Below, piece after piece: positions 27,554 through 37,441 of a stretch of DNA of 41,231 nucleotides (positions are counted from its first letter, which is position 1; each line of letters begins with the position of its first letter). This DNA is from Methylomonas koyamae (GTDB lineage Bacteria > Pseudomonadota > Gammaproteobacteria > Methylococcales > Methylomonadaceae): contig NZ_LUUK01000166.1 in NCBI RefSeq assembly GCF_001644025.1, positions 1-41,231 on the forward strand, given 5' to 3'. A program made the translations under genes and the position numbers. The notes under the pieces are model-generated. The model saw nothing but the letters and a program-made list of their open reading frames with translations. It did not search any database and had not been told where the DNA came from.

Positions 27554-28716
27554 GCCGGCCGCCCTTTCACGTTATTCTTGTTGTGTTCGGTCACCTCGTA
27601 ATGAATCCGAAACAACACCGCCACCGCCCCGCACATGACGATCATGCTACCGCCGCCGTAACTCATCAGCGGTAAGGTCAAACCCTTGGTCGGCAGGATG
27701 CCCATGTTGACGCCCATGTTGACGAAGGCTTGAAAGCCGAACCAAATGCCCAGACCGTAAGCCACCAGGCCGGAGAACTGCAGGCCGGCGAGTTGGGCTT
27801 GCTCGCCGATCGCGAAGGCACGGATCAACAACGCCGTGAACAAGCCGACCACCAGGATGACGCCCAACAAGCCGAGTTCCTCGCCCAATACCGAAAACAA
27901 GAAGTCGGTGTGGGCTTCGGGCAGATAAAACAGTTTTTGCAGACCGTTCCCGAGGCCAACCCCGGCAAACTCGCCGCGGCCGAAGGAAATCAGCGCCTGG
28001 GTCAGCTGATAGCCGCTGTCCCTGGCGTGTTCCCACGGGTCCAGAAAGCTGATCACCCGCTTCCAGCGATACGGCGAGGTGTAGGCCAGCATCGCGGCGG
28101 CCATAGAAACCGAAGCCACCAGTACGACGAAAGGCGACAAACGCGCGCCGCCCAGAAACATCATGCCCATGGCGATGATCAAAATGACCACCGCCGAACC
28201 GAAATCCGGTTCCAGCAGCAACAGCATGCAGGCTACCGAGAACAGCATCAACGGTCGAAGCAGGCCGAAAATCGAGCGTCGGACATGATCGCCGTGCCGA
28301 GTGATATAGCCGGCCATGTAAATGACCGAAATGAATTTGACCACTTCGGAAACCTGGATACGCAGGCCGAGTATCGATAGCCAGCGAATACTACCGTTGA
28401 CGCGGACGCCGACGCCCGGCACCAGCACCACCAACAGCAATACCAGTCCGGCGATGAACAGCGGCTGGCCCATTTTTTCCCAACTTTTCATCGGCACATT
28501 CAATACAGCGGCGGCAAAACCCAGGCCCAGCGCGATGTGCACCAATTGCTTAAACGGAAAATGCGAGATGTCTTCCGCCATCTTGACGCCCAAATGCAAC
28601 GAGGCGGACACGACCATGATGAAACCCACGCCGAGCAGGCTGAAGCAAGCCAGCATTAACACCGGATCGACGTGGAGCCGATTTTGCGCGCGGGGCTTCG
28701 GGGTCGGTTTCAGCAT
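27550..28716 (-). CDS. ftsW: SEDS peptidoglycan polymerase FtsW
   Basis: A 388-residue polytopic membrane protein with about ten helices, the septal glycan polymerase that works with FtsI. The long periplasmic loop after helix 7 carries GYQLTQALISFGRGEFAGVGLGNGLQKLFYLPEAHTDF in two conserved blocks, and the C-terminal signature KGLTLPLMSYGGGS is clear. The N-terminus is a short polar tail (LKPTPKPRAQNRLH). It overlaps murD by 7 nt and murG by 4 nt. Confidence 0.97.
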   Translation of the reverse strand: MLKPTPKPRAQNRLHVDPVLMLACFSLLGVGFIMVVSASLHLGVKMAEDISHFPFKQLVHIALGLGFAAAVLNVPMKSWEKMGQPLFIAGLVLLLVVLVPGVGVRVNGSIRWLSILGLRIQVSEVVKFISVIYMAGYITRHGDHVRRSIFGLLRPLMLFSVACMLLLLEPDFGSAVVILIIAMGMMFLGGARLSPFVVLVASVSMAAAMLAYTSPYRWKRVISFLDPWEHARDSGYQLTQALISFGRGEFAGVGLGNGLQKLFYLPEAHTDFLFSVLGEELGLLGVILVVGLFTALLIRAFAIGEQAQLAGLQFSGLVAYGLGIWFGFQAFVNMGVNMGILPTKGLTLPLMSYGGGSMIVMCGAVAVLFRIHYEVTEHNKNNVKGRPA

Positions 28717-30080
28717 GACGGCAGTTCCATCACCGCTTCGGCGAACTTGTTGCCGCGATCCACGTAGCTACGGTATTGATCCAGACTGGCGCAAGCCGGC
28801 GACAGCAAGACCGTGTCGCCTTCGCAGGCCAGACCGGCGGCGATCCGGACCGCCTCCTTCATATTGCCGGCGAAATGGACCGGCACGCGCTCTTGCAACG
28901 CGGCGGCGATCAGATCGGCATCCTTGCCCATCGCGACGACCGCCTTGGCCTTTTCGGCAACGGCCGGTGCCAGTTCGCTCATGTCGGCGCCCTTGGCGTC
29001 GCCGCCGGCAATTAGAATCACTTTGCGTTCGTAGCCTTGCAACGCGGCGATACAGGCGCCGACGTTGGTGGCCTTGGAATCGTTGACCCAGTGCGCGCCG
29101 GCTTTTTCGGCGATTTTCTGCATTCGGTGCGGCAGCCCCTTGAACTTGCGTAATGCGTCGCACATCGCCGTCATGCTCAAACCGACCGCTTGGCCCAGCG
29201 CCAGCGCCGCCAACGCGTTGGCGAGGTTGTGGCTGCCCTCCAGGCGCAAGCGATTGGCGGCCATCAGGGCTTGCTCGCCCTGCATCAAATAATCGGTTTC
29301 GCCGCGACGCAGATAGAAGTCGGCGGTGTCGCGGATCGAGAAGGTCAGGCAGGGGCGGTCGGCTTCGCGCATCGCCATCACCAGCGGATCGTCGAGATTC
29401 AACACCATCGCGCCGTCGCCCCTGAATACCCGTTGTTTTTCGGCGGCGTAGTCGGCCATGCCGGCGTGGCGATCCAGATGATCCGGCGTCACGTTCAACA
29501 CCGTCGCGGCCGCCGCGTTCAGCGCGGTGGTCCGTTCCAACTGAAAGCTGGACAATTCCAGCACGTATAGATCGGCGTCTTGCTGCAATAAATCCAGCGC
29601 CGGCGTGCCCAGATTGCCGCCGATCGCGGTTTTAACCTCGGCCGCGTTGCCCATGTCGCCCAGCATGGTGGTGACGGTGCTTTTACCGTTCGAGCCGGTA
29701 ATCGCGACGATCGGCTTGTCGGTCGCGCAAGCAAACAAGTCGATGTCGCTGATGACGTTGACGCCGGCCTGCATGGCTTGGCGAATCGCTGTTTCGGCCA
29801 GCGACACGCCGGGACTGATGACCAGATGGGTGGCGACGGCCAGGGCCGATTGATCGAAACCGCCGGTGAACACCGGCACGTCAGGCATTTGTTCGCGCAA
29901 GACATCGATCAGCGGCGGATTTTTCCGGCTGTCGACGACCGCGAATTTCAACGGGGTTTTTTGCAGGAATTGGGCAACCGACAGGCCCGTCGCGCCCAGT
30001 CCGACGATCAACAGCTTGCTGTTCGCCGCGGTCAGCGCGAAGTGGTGTTCCAGTTTGGCCAGTAACGCGTCGATGTCCAT
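28710..30080 (-). CDS. murD: UDP-N-acetylmuramoylalanine--D-glutamate ligase
   Basis: A 456-residue Mur ligase adding D-glutamate. I chose the ATG at 30080: it is 2 nt after the mraY stop, and the 20 extra codons upstream lie inside mraY and are not conserved. The N-terminal domain has LLIVGLGATGLSVAQFL (23-39), the P-loop is GSNGKST (129-135), and HWVNDSKATNVGA marks the C-terminal domain. ATP and the carbamylated lysine chemistry are as in the family. It overlaps ftsW by 7 nt. Confidence 0.95.
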   Translation of the reverse strand: MDIDALLAKLEHHFALTAANSKLLIVGLGATGLSVAQFLQKTPLKFAVVDSRKNPPLIDVLREQMPDVPVFTGGFDQSALAVATHLVISPGVSLAETAIRQAMQAGVNVISDIDLFACATDKPIVAITGSNGKSTVTTMLGDMGNAAEVKTAIGGNLGTPALDLLQQDADLYVLELSSFQLERTTALNAAAATVLNVTPDHLDRHAGMADYAAEKQRVFRGDGAMVLNLDDPLVMAMREADRPCLTFSIRDTADFYLRRGETDYLMQGEQALMAANRLRLEGSHNLANALAALALGQAVGLSMTAMCDALRKFKGLPHRMQKIAEKAGAHWVNDSKATNVGACIAALQGYERKVILIAGGDAKGADMSELAPAVAEKAKAVVAMGKDADLIAAALQERVPVHFAGNMKEAVRIAAGLACEGDTVLLSPACASLDQYRSYVDRGNKFAEAVMELPSC

Positions 30081-30082
30081 GC

Positions 30083-31165
30083 TTATCTCAGTTTCAGGGT
30101 GGCCAGGCCGATCAGCACCAGGATGACCGATACGATCCAAAAGCGGACGATGATGCGGGGTTCCGGCCAGCCTTTCAGTTCGTAATGGTGATGAATGGGT
30201 GCCATCAGGAATACCCGTTTCTTGCGGGTTTTATAGGACGCAACCTGGATGATGACCGACACGGTTTCGACGACGAAGATGCCGCCCATGATGACTAGCA
30301 CGATTTCCTGACGCACCAAGACCGCCACGATGCCCAACGCTGCACCTAGGGCCAGCGCGCCGACGTCGCCCATGAAGACCATGGCCGGATAGGCGTTAAA
30401 CCACAAAAATCCCAGGCCCGAGCCGATCAGCGCCGCGCAAAACACCACCAATTCGCCGGAGCGGGGAATGTGCGGGATTTGCAGATATTGAGCGAAATTG
30501 GCGTGGCCGGACAAATAGGCGAAGATCGCCAGCGCGGCGGCGATCATCACGGTCGGCATGATGGCCAGGCCGTCCAGGCCGTCGGTTAAATTGACGGCAT
30601 TGCTGGAGCCGACAATGACGAAATAAGTCAGCACCACGTAACTCCACCCCATGTCCAGCGTGACGTGTTTGAAAAACGGTACGATGAATTGGGTTTCGGC
30701 GGGGACTTGCGCGGTGTTGTACAAATAAATGCCGGCCGCCAGCGCGACCACCGATTGCCAGAAATACTTGGCCCTGGCGGACAAGCCGTCGCTGTTGCCG
30801 AGCAGCACTTTTTTATAATCGTCGATGAAGCCGATCACGCCGTGCGCCAAGGTCACCACCAATACTACCCAGACATAACGGTTGTTTAGGTCGGCGCACA
30901 GCAAGGTGCTGATCGCCACCGAAAACAAGATCATCGTGCCGCCCATCGTCGGCGTGCCGGATTTAGATAAATGGCTTTGCGGGCCGTCGTCGCGCACGCT
31001 TTGGCCGATTTTACGGCGAGTTAGTCTCTCGATCATCGCCGGACCGATCAAAAACGACATTGCCAACGCGGTCAACACGCCCAAAATCGCGCGGAAGGTC
31101 AGGTAGTGTAGTACCCGGAAACCGCTGTCCAAGCTACTGAGGTAGTCTGCGAGTAAAAGTAACAT
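30083..31165 (-). CDS. mraY: Phospho-N-acetylmuramoyl-pentapeptide transferase
   Basis: A 360-residue ten-helix membrane enzyme making lipid I from UDP-MurNAc-pentapeptide and undecaprenyl phosphate. Signatures are [14 protein letters not shown], the aspartate pair D115-D116 in [17 protein letters not shown] (192-201) and the cytoplasmic [13 protein letters not shown] loop with the histidine triad. It is the target class of protein E and muraymycins. Its ATG overlaps the murF TAA by one base (TAATG). Confidence 0.98.
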   Translation of the reverse strand: MLLLLADYLSSLDSGFRVLHYLTFRAILGVLTALAMSFLIGPAMIERLTRRKIGQSVRDDGPQSHLSKSGTPTMGGTMILFSVAISTLLCADLNNRYVWVVLVVTLAHGVIGFIDDYKKVLLGNSDGLSARAKYFWQSVVALAAGIYLYNTAQVPAETQFIVPFFKHVTLDMGWSYVVLTYFVIVGSSNAVNLTDGLDGLAIMPTVMIAAALAIFAYLSGHANFAQYLQIPHIPRSGELVVFCAALIGSGLGFLWFNAYPAMVFMGDVGALALGAALGIVAVLVRQEIVLVIMGGIFVVETVSVIIQVASYKTRKKRVFLMAPIHHHYELKGWPEPRIIVRFWIVSVILVLIGLATLKLR

Positions 31166-32529
31166 TAGGCTGCTCTAAAGGGGTGGATGAGCGCCGCCGC
31201 GACGTTTTCCATCTTCTGGGCCCGCGAACCTTTCACCAGTACGGTTTCGGATCCGGCCAGCGCGGTCGTCAGCGCGTCGATTAATTGTTTTTGTGTGTCG
31301 AAATAATCGCCGCCGGCGCCGAACGCGGCGACGGTATGGCGAGTCAGTTCGCCGGTCGCGAACAGGCGCGTCACGCCCGCGGCTTTGATTAATTCGCCCA
31401 TCTCGCGGTGGAGTCGCGGGCTTTCCGGCCCCAGTTCGCCGAAAGCGCCCAGCGCCAGCCATAGCGGCCGCTGCCGGACAGGTACCGCGTCTAGTGCGGC
31501 TTTCAACGAGGCTGGATTGGCGTTGTAAGTGTCGTCGATGACGATATTGCCCAGCTTTCCTTGCAAGGCCTGCATGCGGCCGGTCACGGGCCGCAGTTGT
31601 TCCAGGCCGCGCCGAATGTCGGCAAGCGGAATGCCGAATTGCAGGGCCACGGCGGAAGCGGCCAGCGCGTTTTTGACGTTATGGGCGCCGGCCAGCTTTA
31701 GGTGGATGGTCAGGCGCTCGGCGCCGGCGATCAGGTCGAAATGGGTGTCGAAGCCTGCCGGGTCCAACGCGGTTTCGATCCGTTCGGCGCGAATATCGGC
31801 GGCTGGCGTCAAGCCGAACGACACGGTCTTGCGCTGGCCGGCCAAGCTCAGCCAGTAGTCGTAGTAGGCGTCGTCGCGATTTAAAACCGCGATGCCCGCC
31901 GCGCCTAGATTCTGGACGATTTCACCCTTGGTTCTGGCCACGCCGTCGGTATCGCCGAAACCTTCGATATGGGCGGGGCCGACGTTGGTGATGACGCTGA
32001 CGTCGGCCTGGACACGCCGGCTGGTGTAGGCAATTTCGCCGGGGTGGTTGGCGCCCATTTCGATGACGGCGTACCGGTGGGATTCACGTAATTTCAACAA
32101 GGTCAGCGGCACGCCGATGTCGTTGTTCAAATTGCCCTGAGTGGCCAGTGTTTCGCCTTGGGTGGCGAAGATGGCGGCGAGCATTTCCTTGACCGTGGTT
32201 TTGCCGTTGCTGCCGGTGACGCCGGCTACCCGCACCGGTAATTGCCGGCGCCAGTGGCCGGCCAACTCGGCCAACGCCAAATGGCTGTCGGCGACGACGA
32301 TTTGCGGCAGGCTCGATTCGACCGGGCGCTCGACCAGCAACGCCGCCGCGCCGGCCGCTTCCGCATTGGCGGTGAAATCGTGACCGTCGAACTGGCGACC
32401 CTTGATCGCGATATATAAATCGCCGGGCTGTAAGGTACGGGTGTCGATGCCGACGCCGCTTATCGTTCGATCCGGTCCGGTCAAGCTGCCGGCCACGGCC
32501 GCCGCGATGTCTATCAGGTTTAGGTTCAC
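31165..32529 (-). CDS. murF: UDP-MurNAc-tripeptide--D-alanyl-D-alanine ligase
   Basis: A 454-residue Mur ligase adding D-Ala-D-Ala to the tripeptide. I place the start at the GTG 32529, which overlaps the murE stop as GTGA and gives the family-typical N-terminus [14 protein letters not shown]; in-frame starts further upstream lie inside murE. The P-loop is GSNGKTT (106-112); [15 protein letters not shown] is the C-terminal signature. A GTG with a 4-nt overlap suggests translation by coupling to murE. Confidence 0.94.
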   Translation of the reverse strand: MNLNLIDIAAAVAGSLTGPDRTISGVGIDTRTLQPGDLYIAIKGRQFDGHDFTANAEAAGAAALLVERPVESSLPQIVVADSHLALAELAGHWRRQLPVRVAGVTGSNGKTTVKEMLAAIFATQGETLATQGNLNNDIGVPLTLLKLRESHRYAVIEMGANHPGEIAYTSRRVQADVSVITNVGPAHIEGFGDTDGVARTKGEIVQNLGAAGIAVLNRDDAYYDYWLSLAGQRKTVSFGLTPAADIRAERIETALDPAGFDTHFDLIAGAERLTIHLKLAGAHNVKNALAASAVALQFGIPLADIRRGLEQLRPVTGRMQALQGKLGNIVIDDTYNANPASLKAALDAVPVRQRPLWLALGAFGELGPESPRLHREMGELIKAAGVTRLFATGELTRHTVAAFGAGGDYFDTQKQLIDALTTALAGSETVLVKGSRAQKMENVAAALIHPFRAA

Positions 32530-33986
32530 GGCGCCCTCCATTCGGCCAGCGCTTGGCGAACCACGGCCTGGTCGCTGAACGGCCATTTGACGCCGGCGAT
32601 GTCCTGGTAGTCTTCGTGGCCTTTGCCGGCCACGACGATGCAGTCGTCGGCTTCGGCTTGTTGTATGGTGGTGACGATGGCGGTGGCTCTGTCGTTGATT
32701 ACGGTAATTTTTTGGCTTTCGCAGCCGCTTAAAATATCTTTGATAATGTCGGCCGAAGCTTCGTGGCGCGGGTTGTCGTCGGTAACGATGACCTGATCCG
32801 CCCAGGTTTCGGCGATACGCCCCATTTGCGGCCGTTTACCCTTGTCGCGATCGCCGCCGCAGCCGAACACGACTTTCAGTCGGCGAGCGCCCTTGACCGC
32901 GCGCAAGACTTTTTCCAAGGCGTCGGGGCTGTGCGCGTAATCTACGAATACCGTCGGCTTATCCTGGCCGCCGAAGCGTTCCATGCGGCCGGCAATCGCG
33001 CGTAAATCGGCCAGTTTGGCGACCGCGCTTGCAAACTCATGGCCGGTCGCCAGCAATACGCACAACACCGCCAACAGGTTTTCCAAGTTAAAATCGCCGG
33101 CGATGTCGGTTACCGCGCGTAGGCGTTGCTTTTGGTACACCGCGTCGAATGCGATGCCGTCGGCGTGGTACTCGATGTTTTCCGCGACCACGCCATGTGC
33201 GTCCGCCAGGGTTTTGCCGGATTTGCTGTAAGTCCAGTGCGTAGCGCTCGGCGCGATGCTCGCCAAAACTTCGGCGCTGCAGGCGTCGTCGAGGTTGACT
33301 ACCGCGAATTGCAGCGTCGGCCATCCGAACAACTTCAACTTGGCTTGCAGGTAGTCGGCCATCGTGCCGTGGTAATCCAAGTGGTCGCGGCTTAAATTGG
33401 TAAACACCGCGCCGGCGAATGTCACGCCGTTGACTCGGCCCTGTTCCAGTCCGTGCGATGAGACTTCCATTGCCACCGCGCGTTTGTTTCGCCGCAGCAG
33501 TTCGGCCAACATTTGTTGCACCGCCAATGCGTCCGGCGTGGTGTTGGCGGTCGGCTGCAAATTATCGACCTCGCCCCAGCCCAACGTGCCGATCACACCG
33601 CAAGCATCGAGCGCTTGGGCGATCAGTTGGCTGCAAGTGGTCTTGCCGTTGGTGCCGGTCACGCCGATGACCGTCAAGCGGTCGGACGGCTTTTGGTAAA
33701 ACCGTGCGGCGATGTCGCCCAGGCTCTCGCTCAATCCGGCGACCGCGACGGCGGTGATGCCGGCCGTAACGGCCGCTTGTTCCGGCCGGCCGGCCGGGTC
33801 GTAAACGATGGCAATAGCACCGTTAATCAGCGCTTGGCCGGCATGAGTCAGTCCGTGTTGGTTCGAGCCGTTCAGCGCGATGAAAGCGTCGCCGGGGCGA
33901 ACTTGCCGGCTGTCCAAGGCCAGACCGGCGATGTCGATATCGTCGGTGGCGGTGGCGTAGCCTGAAAGTAGCTCGGTCAATTTCAT
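32526..33986 (-). CDS. murE: UDP-MurNAc-L-Ala-D-Glu--meso-diaminopimelate ligase
   Basis: A 486-residue Mur ligase adding the third stem residue. The P-loop is GTNGKTT (111-117) and the substrate-selecting motif is DNPR (404-407); in known structures this Arg recognises meso-diaminopimelate, whereas lysine-adding enzymes carry a different motif. The cell wall is therefore predicted to be the DAP type of Gram-negative bacteria. It overlaps ftsI by 4 nt and murF by 4 nt. Confidence 0.97.
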   Translation of the reverse strand: MKLTELLSGYATATDDIDIAGLALDSRQVRPGDAFIALNGSNQHGLTHAGQALINGAIAIVYDPAGRPEQAAVTAGITAVAVAGLSESLGDIAARFYQKPSDRLTVIGVTGTNGKTTCSQLIAQALDACGVIGTLGWGEVDNLQPTANTTPDALAVQQMLAELLRRNKRAVAMEVSSHGLEQGRVNGVTFAGAVFTNLSRDHLDYHGTMADYLQAKLKLFGWPTLQFAVVNLDDACSAEVLASIAPSATHWTYSKSGKTLADAHGVVAENIEYHADGIAFDAVYQKQRLRAVTDIAGDFNLENLLAVLCVLLATGHEFASAVAKLADLRAIAGRMERFGGQDKPTVFVDYAHSPDALEKVLRAVKGARRLKVVFGCGGDRDKGKRPQMGRIAETWADQVIVTDDNPRHEASADIIKDILSGCESQKITVINDRATAIVTTIQQAEADDCIVVAGKGHEDYQDIAGVKWPFSDQAVVRQALAEWRAP

Positions 33987-35707
33987 CGTTTGCTCAACAG
34001 TAAATGCATGGTGTCGACGCCGTCCGGTTCGACTCCGTAAACCCGCAATGCGCCGGCCATCACCCGCGAAAACGCCGGGGCGGCGACCAAACCGCCGTAA
34101 TACTGGCCGCTGGTCGGCTCGTCGACGACGATCGCGATGATGAAGCGCGGGTTGCTGGCCGGCGCCATGCCGACGAACACCGACAGGTATTTGTCTTCGG
34201 TATAGCCGCCGGCCATCGCTTTTTTGACGGTGCCGGTCTTGCCGGCAACGCGGTAACCTTCGACGCGAGCTTGGTAGGCGGTGCCTTCCTTGCTGATCAC
34301 GTGTTCCAGCATGTCCCGAACTCGGCGGGCGGTTTCCGGTTTGAATACGCGTTGGGCGTCCGGGTCCTCGTCGCGCTTCAACAAGGTGACCGAATGCAGC
34401 ACGCCGTCGTCGGCTAGCGCGGTATAGGCGCGGGCCAATTGCAATACCGAGGTCGAAACGCCGTAACCGAACGACAGCGTCGCCTGGTCGAATTCATGCC
34501 AATTCTGATAATCCAATAGCGTGCCGCTGGCTTCGCCCGGAAAACCGACGCCGGCCGAGGTGCCGAAGCCGAGTTTGCTGTAAATTCCCCAAAAATATTC
34601 CGGCGGCATCGTCATCGCGATCTGGGTGACCGCGATATTGCTGGATTTTTGCAATACATGCGTCAAATCCAATGTGCCGTAGTTATGCACGTCCTTGACG
34701 ACGTTGCGGCCCAGGTGATAGGCACCGTGGGTTTCTATCATCACGTTCGGGCTGATATAGCCGCCGTCCAAAGCCGCCGCGACGACGAAAGGCTTGACCG
34801 TCGAGCCGGGCTCGAAACTGTCTACCATCGCCCGGTTGCGATAACGGTTGCTGCTCAGTTCCTTACGGTTGTTCGGGTTGAACGCCGGTTGGCTGACCGT
34901 GGCCAGCACGTCGCCGTTTTTGGCGTCCAACACGACCAGCGAGGCTGAATGCGCCTTGTTTTGAAGCATGGCGTTTTGCAATTCCCGATATGCCAGATAC
35001 TGGATGCGCTCGTCTATGGTCAGGACCAAATCCCGGCCGGGTACCGCTTCTTCGATATTTTCGACATCCTTGATAATTTGGCCCTTGCCGTCCTTAATCA
35101 CCCGCTTTTTGCCGGGCTGGCCGCGCAAGATATGTTCGTAGCCGTGCTCCATGCCTTCCTGGCCGACATCGTCAATGTTGGTGAATCCCAACAAATGCCC
35201 CGAAACCGCGCCGGCCGGATAATAGCGCTTGAACTCGCGCTCGAAATACACGCCGGTAATATCGAGTTCCTTGACTTTTTCAGCCACATCCGGATTGATC
35301 TGCCGGCGGAGATACAAAAAGCGTTTGTTGGCGTCTTTCTCTTTTTTTAACTGCGCCCGTAATTCCTTTTCCGGATAGCCGAGGATTTTCGCCATCGGCG
35401 TCAGCTTGTCCTGTTCGGCGTCTTTCAATTGTCGCGGATTGACCCAGATCGATTGCACCGGCGTGCTGATCGCCAGCGGTTCGCCGTTTCGATCCTGAAT
35501 TTGGCCGCGATAGGCCGGCACCGGTACGATGTCGATGTGCTGCATGTCGCCCTTGTCTTGCAGGAACTCCTTGTCTAGCACCTGCAAATACACGGCACGA
35601 CCGATCAAGGCCGACATCGCCACCAGCATCAACGTCAACAACATGCGGCGTCGAATCACAAAATCTGAACTTTGCGGCAACCCGACCGCCCCCGTGGTAA
35701 TACGCAT
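33983..35707 (-). CDS. ftsI: Peptidoglycan D,D-transpeptidase FtsI (PBP3)
   Basis: A 574-residue class B penicillin-binding protein, the septal cross-linking enzyme that partners FtsW. One N-terminal membrane helix (~22-40) is followed by the pedestal domain (RGQIQDRNGEPLAIS) and the transpeptidase domain with all three motifs: S302-T-V-K305, S355-S-N357 and K490-T-G492. Length is close to E. coli PBP3 (588 aa). It follows ftsL with no gap (TAA directly before ATG). Confidence 0.98.
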   Translation of the reverse strand: MRITTGAVGLPQSSDFVIRRRMLLTLMLVAMSALIGRAVYLQVLDKEFLQDKGDMQHIDIVPVPAYRGQIQDRNGEPLAISTPVQSIWVNPRQLKDAEQDKLTPMAKILGYPEKELRAQLKKEKDANKRFLYLRRQINPDVAEKVKELDITGVYFEREFKRYYPAGAVSGHLLGFTNIDDVGQEGMEHGYEHILRGQPGKKRVIKDGKGQIIKDVENIEEAVPGRDLVLTIDERIQYLAYRELQNAMLQNKAHSASLVVLDAKNGDVLATVSQPAFNPNNRKELSSNRYRNRAMVDSFEPGSTVKPFVVAAALDGGYISPNVMIETHGAYHLGRNVVKDVHNYGTLDLTHVLQKSSNIAVTQIAMTMPPEYFWGIYSKLGFGTSAGVGFPGEASGTLLDYQNWHEFDQATLSFGYGVSTSVLQLARAYTALADDGVLHSVTLLKRDEDPDAQRVFKPETARRVRDMLEHVISKEGTAYQARVEGYRVAGKTGTVKKAMAGGYTEDKYLSVFVGMAPASNPRFIIAIVVDEPTSGQYYGGLVAAPAFSRVMAGALRVYGVEPDGVDTMHLLLSKR

Positions 35708-35980
35708 TTACGGTTTTATGTAGATGATTTTGTCCTGCGCTGGCAACGTCAACATCAGCCTTTGCCGGGCCGCGATCTCCACTCGGTTTTCCTCGGTCAA
35801 GGTGGTCAATTCCAGTTGCAAGCGACCCCATTCCACTTCGTAATCGTCAAGTTCCTTTTCCTTTTTCTGAATTTCCATGAATAACAGTCGCGATTCGTAC
35901 TTGCTGTAGATCACTGCAATCGCCGAGATCAGCAACATCGCCACTAACGCCGTCAGGAAAATATTTCGAGCGATAGCCAT
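35708..35980 (-). CDS. ftsL: Cell division protein FtsL
   Basis: A 90-residue bitopic protein: short cytoplasmic N-terminus, a membrane helix (~6-25, IFLTALVAMLLISAIAVIYS) and a periplasmic coiled coil rich in leucine and charged residues (LLFMEIQKKEKELDDYEVEW). FtsL forms a complex with FtsB and FtsQ and activates FtsWI. Sequence conservation is low in this family, so position between rsmH and ftsI, size and topology are the main evidence. Its ATG overlaps the rsmH TGA by one base. Confidence 0.93.
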   Translation of the reverse strand: MAIARNIFLTALVAMLLISAIAVIYSKYESRLLFMEIQKKEKELDDYEVEWGRLQLELTTLTEENRVEIAARQRLMLTLPAQDKIIYIKP

Positions 35981-36909
35981 CAGCGTTTCTCCGCCACGCG
36001 CATTACCGCACTACGCGCGCGGGCGTTGGCTTGCAATTCGTCGTACTGGGCGCGGATCGCCTTGCCGATTTTGCGCAGTCGGCCTTGCTCAATATCGCGC
36101 TCCCGGACCGGTAATTTGCCTGGGTCGTGCTTCGCGCCGGCCTCGTCGCGGATAAAGTTCTTCACAATGCGGTCTTCCAGCGAATGAAACGAAATCACGA
36201 CTAATCGCCCCTCAGGCGCCAACGCCTCCAACGCCAGCCGCAGGGCGGTGCGTAACTGTTCCAATTCCTGATTGATTTCTATCCTGATGGCCTGGAAACA
36301 GCGTGTGGCCGGGTGTTTGTGTTTGTCTCGGAACGGCACGTTGTCTTCTATTAGTTTGGCCAATTGCGCTGTCGTCGTCAGCGGGTGCGATTGCCGCTGG
36401 GTGACAATGGCCTTGGCTATTCTGCGCGAATAGCGTTCTTCGCCGTATTCGAAAAAAATTCTTGCCAGTTCCGATTCTTCTACCTTGGCCAGATATTCGG
36501 CGGCCGTCGGGCCGCGTTGCGAGTCCATGCGCATGTCCAACGGGCCGTCGCGGAGAAAACTGAAACCGCGTTCGGCCTTATCCAGTTGCGGCGAAGAAAC
36601 GCCCAAATCCATCAAGATGCCGTCCAATTTGCCGTGACAGCCCGATTGCTCCGCCACGGTAGCCAGCTCCGAGAAGCAAGCGTGATGAAGGCTGAAGCGC
36701 GGATCCGCTTTCAGTTCGTCGGCGGTCGCGCTAACAATCGCATCGTAATCGCGGTCCGTGGCCAATAGTCGGCCGGATTCGCCAAGCCGGGTCAAGATAC
36801 CGCGGCTGTGGCCGCCTCTCCCGAAGGTGCAGTCCAGGTAGACGCCGTTAGGTTTTATCCGGAGTTCCCGCAGGGCTTCTTCGTATAAAACAGTCTGGTG
36901 GCCGGACAT
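35980..36909 (-). CDS. rsmH: 16S rRNA (cytosine(1402)-N4)-methyltransferase
   Basis: A 309-residue SAM methyltransferase (formerly MraW) that modifies C1402 in the decoding centre of 16S rRNA. It starts HQTVLYEEALREL; SAM motif DCTFGRGGHSRGIL and the catalytic block GILMDLGVSSPQLD are intact, and the family signature GFSFLRDGPLDMRMD follows. It starts 5 nt after the mraZ stop and is second in the dcw operon. Confidence 0.97.
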   Translation of the reverse strand: MSGHQTVLYEEALRELRIKPNGVYLDCTFGRGGHSRGILTRLGESGRLLATDRDYDAIVSATADELKADPRFSLHHACFSELATVAEQSGCHGKLDGILMDLGVSSPQLDKAERGFSFLRDGPLDMRMDSQRGPTAAEYLAKVEESELARIFFEYGEERYSRRIAKAIVTQRQSHPLTTTAQLAKLIEDNVPFRDKHKHPATRCFQAIRIEINQELEQLRTALRLALEALAPEGRLVVISFHSLEDRIVKNFIRDEAGAKHDPGKLPVRERDIEQGRLRKIGKAIRAQYDELQANARARSAVMRVAEKR

Positions 36910-36914
36910 CCCGG

Positions 36915-37382
36915 TCAGAACGACAAGGAGCCGAGTTCTTCAAGGCCCTCGGTGTCGTTGCCGTCCATCCACTCCTGTTCCTTGGCCTTCCAGGCTTCGT
37001 CGTTCCAGATCTCGAACTTGTTCAGTTGACCGACCAAAACAATATGTTTCTCCATGCCGGCAAACTCTCTGAGCTTTTCCGGCAGCAACAAGCGGCCCTG
37101 AGTATCCATTTCACATTCGGAAGCGTTGCCAATCACAAATCGGCGCAATTTGCCGGCCATCTTATTAAGTGTCGGCAGCTTGCTGATGGTTTGTTCGAGT
37201 TTTTCCCACTCGGGAAGCGGGTACAGCCACAGGCAGCCCGGCTCGCCTATGCATTTGTCGTCGACGGCGACAGTCACAACCATTTGGCGGTCACAGCACT
37301 CTTGTAACTCCTCCCGGTACCGGGTAGGAATCGCAACGCGCCCTTTCGCATCCAAACTGATTGAACTAATGCCTCGAAACAA
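36915..37382 (-). CDS. mraZ: Transcriptional regulator MraZ
   Basis: A 155-residue AbrB-fold DNA-binding protein with the two repeated DxxxR motifs: D11-R15 (DAKGR) and D93-R97 (DTQGR). It binds direct repeats upstream of its own gene and represses the dcw operon. I set the start at the TTG 37382: this gives MFRG, the family's invariant opening, and GAGG lies 6 nt upstream. A second TTG four codons earlier (37394) would overlap that ribosome site. A non-ATG start may limit MraZ synthesis. Promoter and repeat array lie immediately upstream. Confidence 0.93.
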   Translation of the reverse strand: MFRGISSISLDAKGRVAIPTRYREELQECCDRQMVVTVAVDDKCIGEPGCLWLYPLPEWEKLEQTISKLPTLNKMAGKLRRFVIGNASECEMDTQGRLLLPEKLREFAGMEKHIVLVGQLNKFEIWNDEAWKAKEQEWMDGNDTEGLEELGSLSF

Positions 37383-37388
37383 GATACG

Positions 37389-37435
37389 CCTCAAATTTCC
37401 AAAAAATTCCCTTTTAAACCACTTTATAGCACTTT
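37389..37435 (-). promoter_or_regulatory. Probable MraZ operator: five 10-bp-phased repeats
   Basis: Read on the minus strand, the leader between the mra promoter and the mraZ start contains AAAGTGC, AAAGTGG, AAAAGGG, TTTTTGG and TTTGAGG, each 7 bases starting exactly 10 bp apart (plus-strand positions 37429, 37419, 37409, 37399 and 37389). The first two match the AAAGTG-type box described for mycoplasma MraZ; the 10-bp period equals that of the TGGG-type repeats described for E. coli MraZ. The last box contains the mraZ ribosome-binding site. An additional AGTGG overlaps the -10 but is out of phase by 1 bp. Confidence 0.65.
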
Positions 37436-37441
37436 TGTACC

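Noticed and set aside
30081-30140. 20-codon upstream extension of murD
   Set aside because: It lies inside the mraY 3' end; the ATG at 30080 is 2 nt from the mraY stop and gives the usual MurD length.
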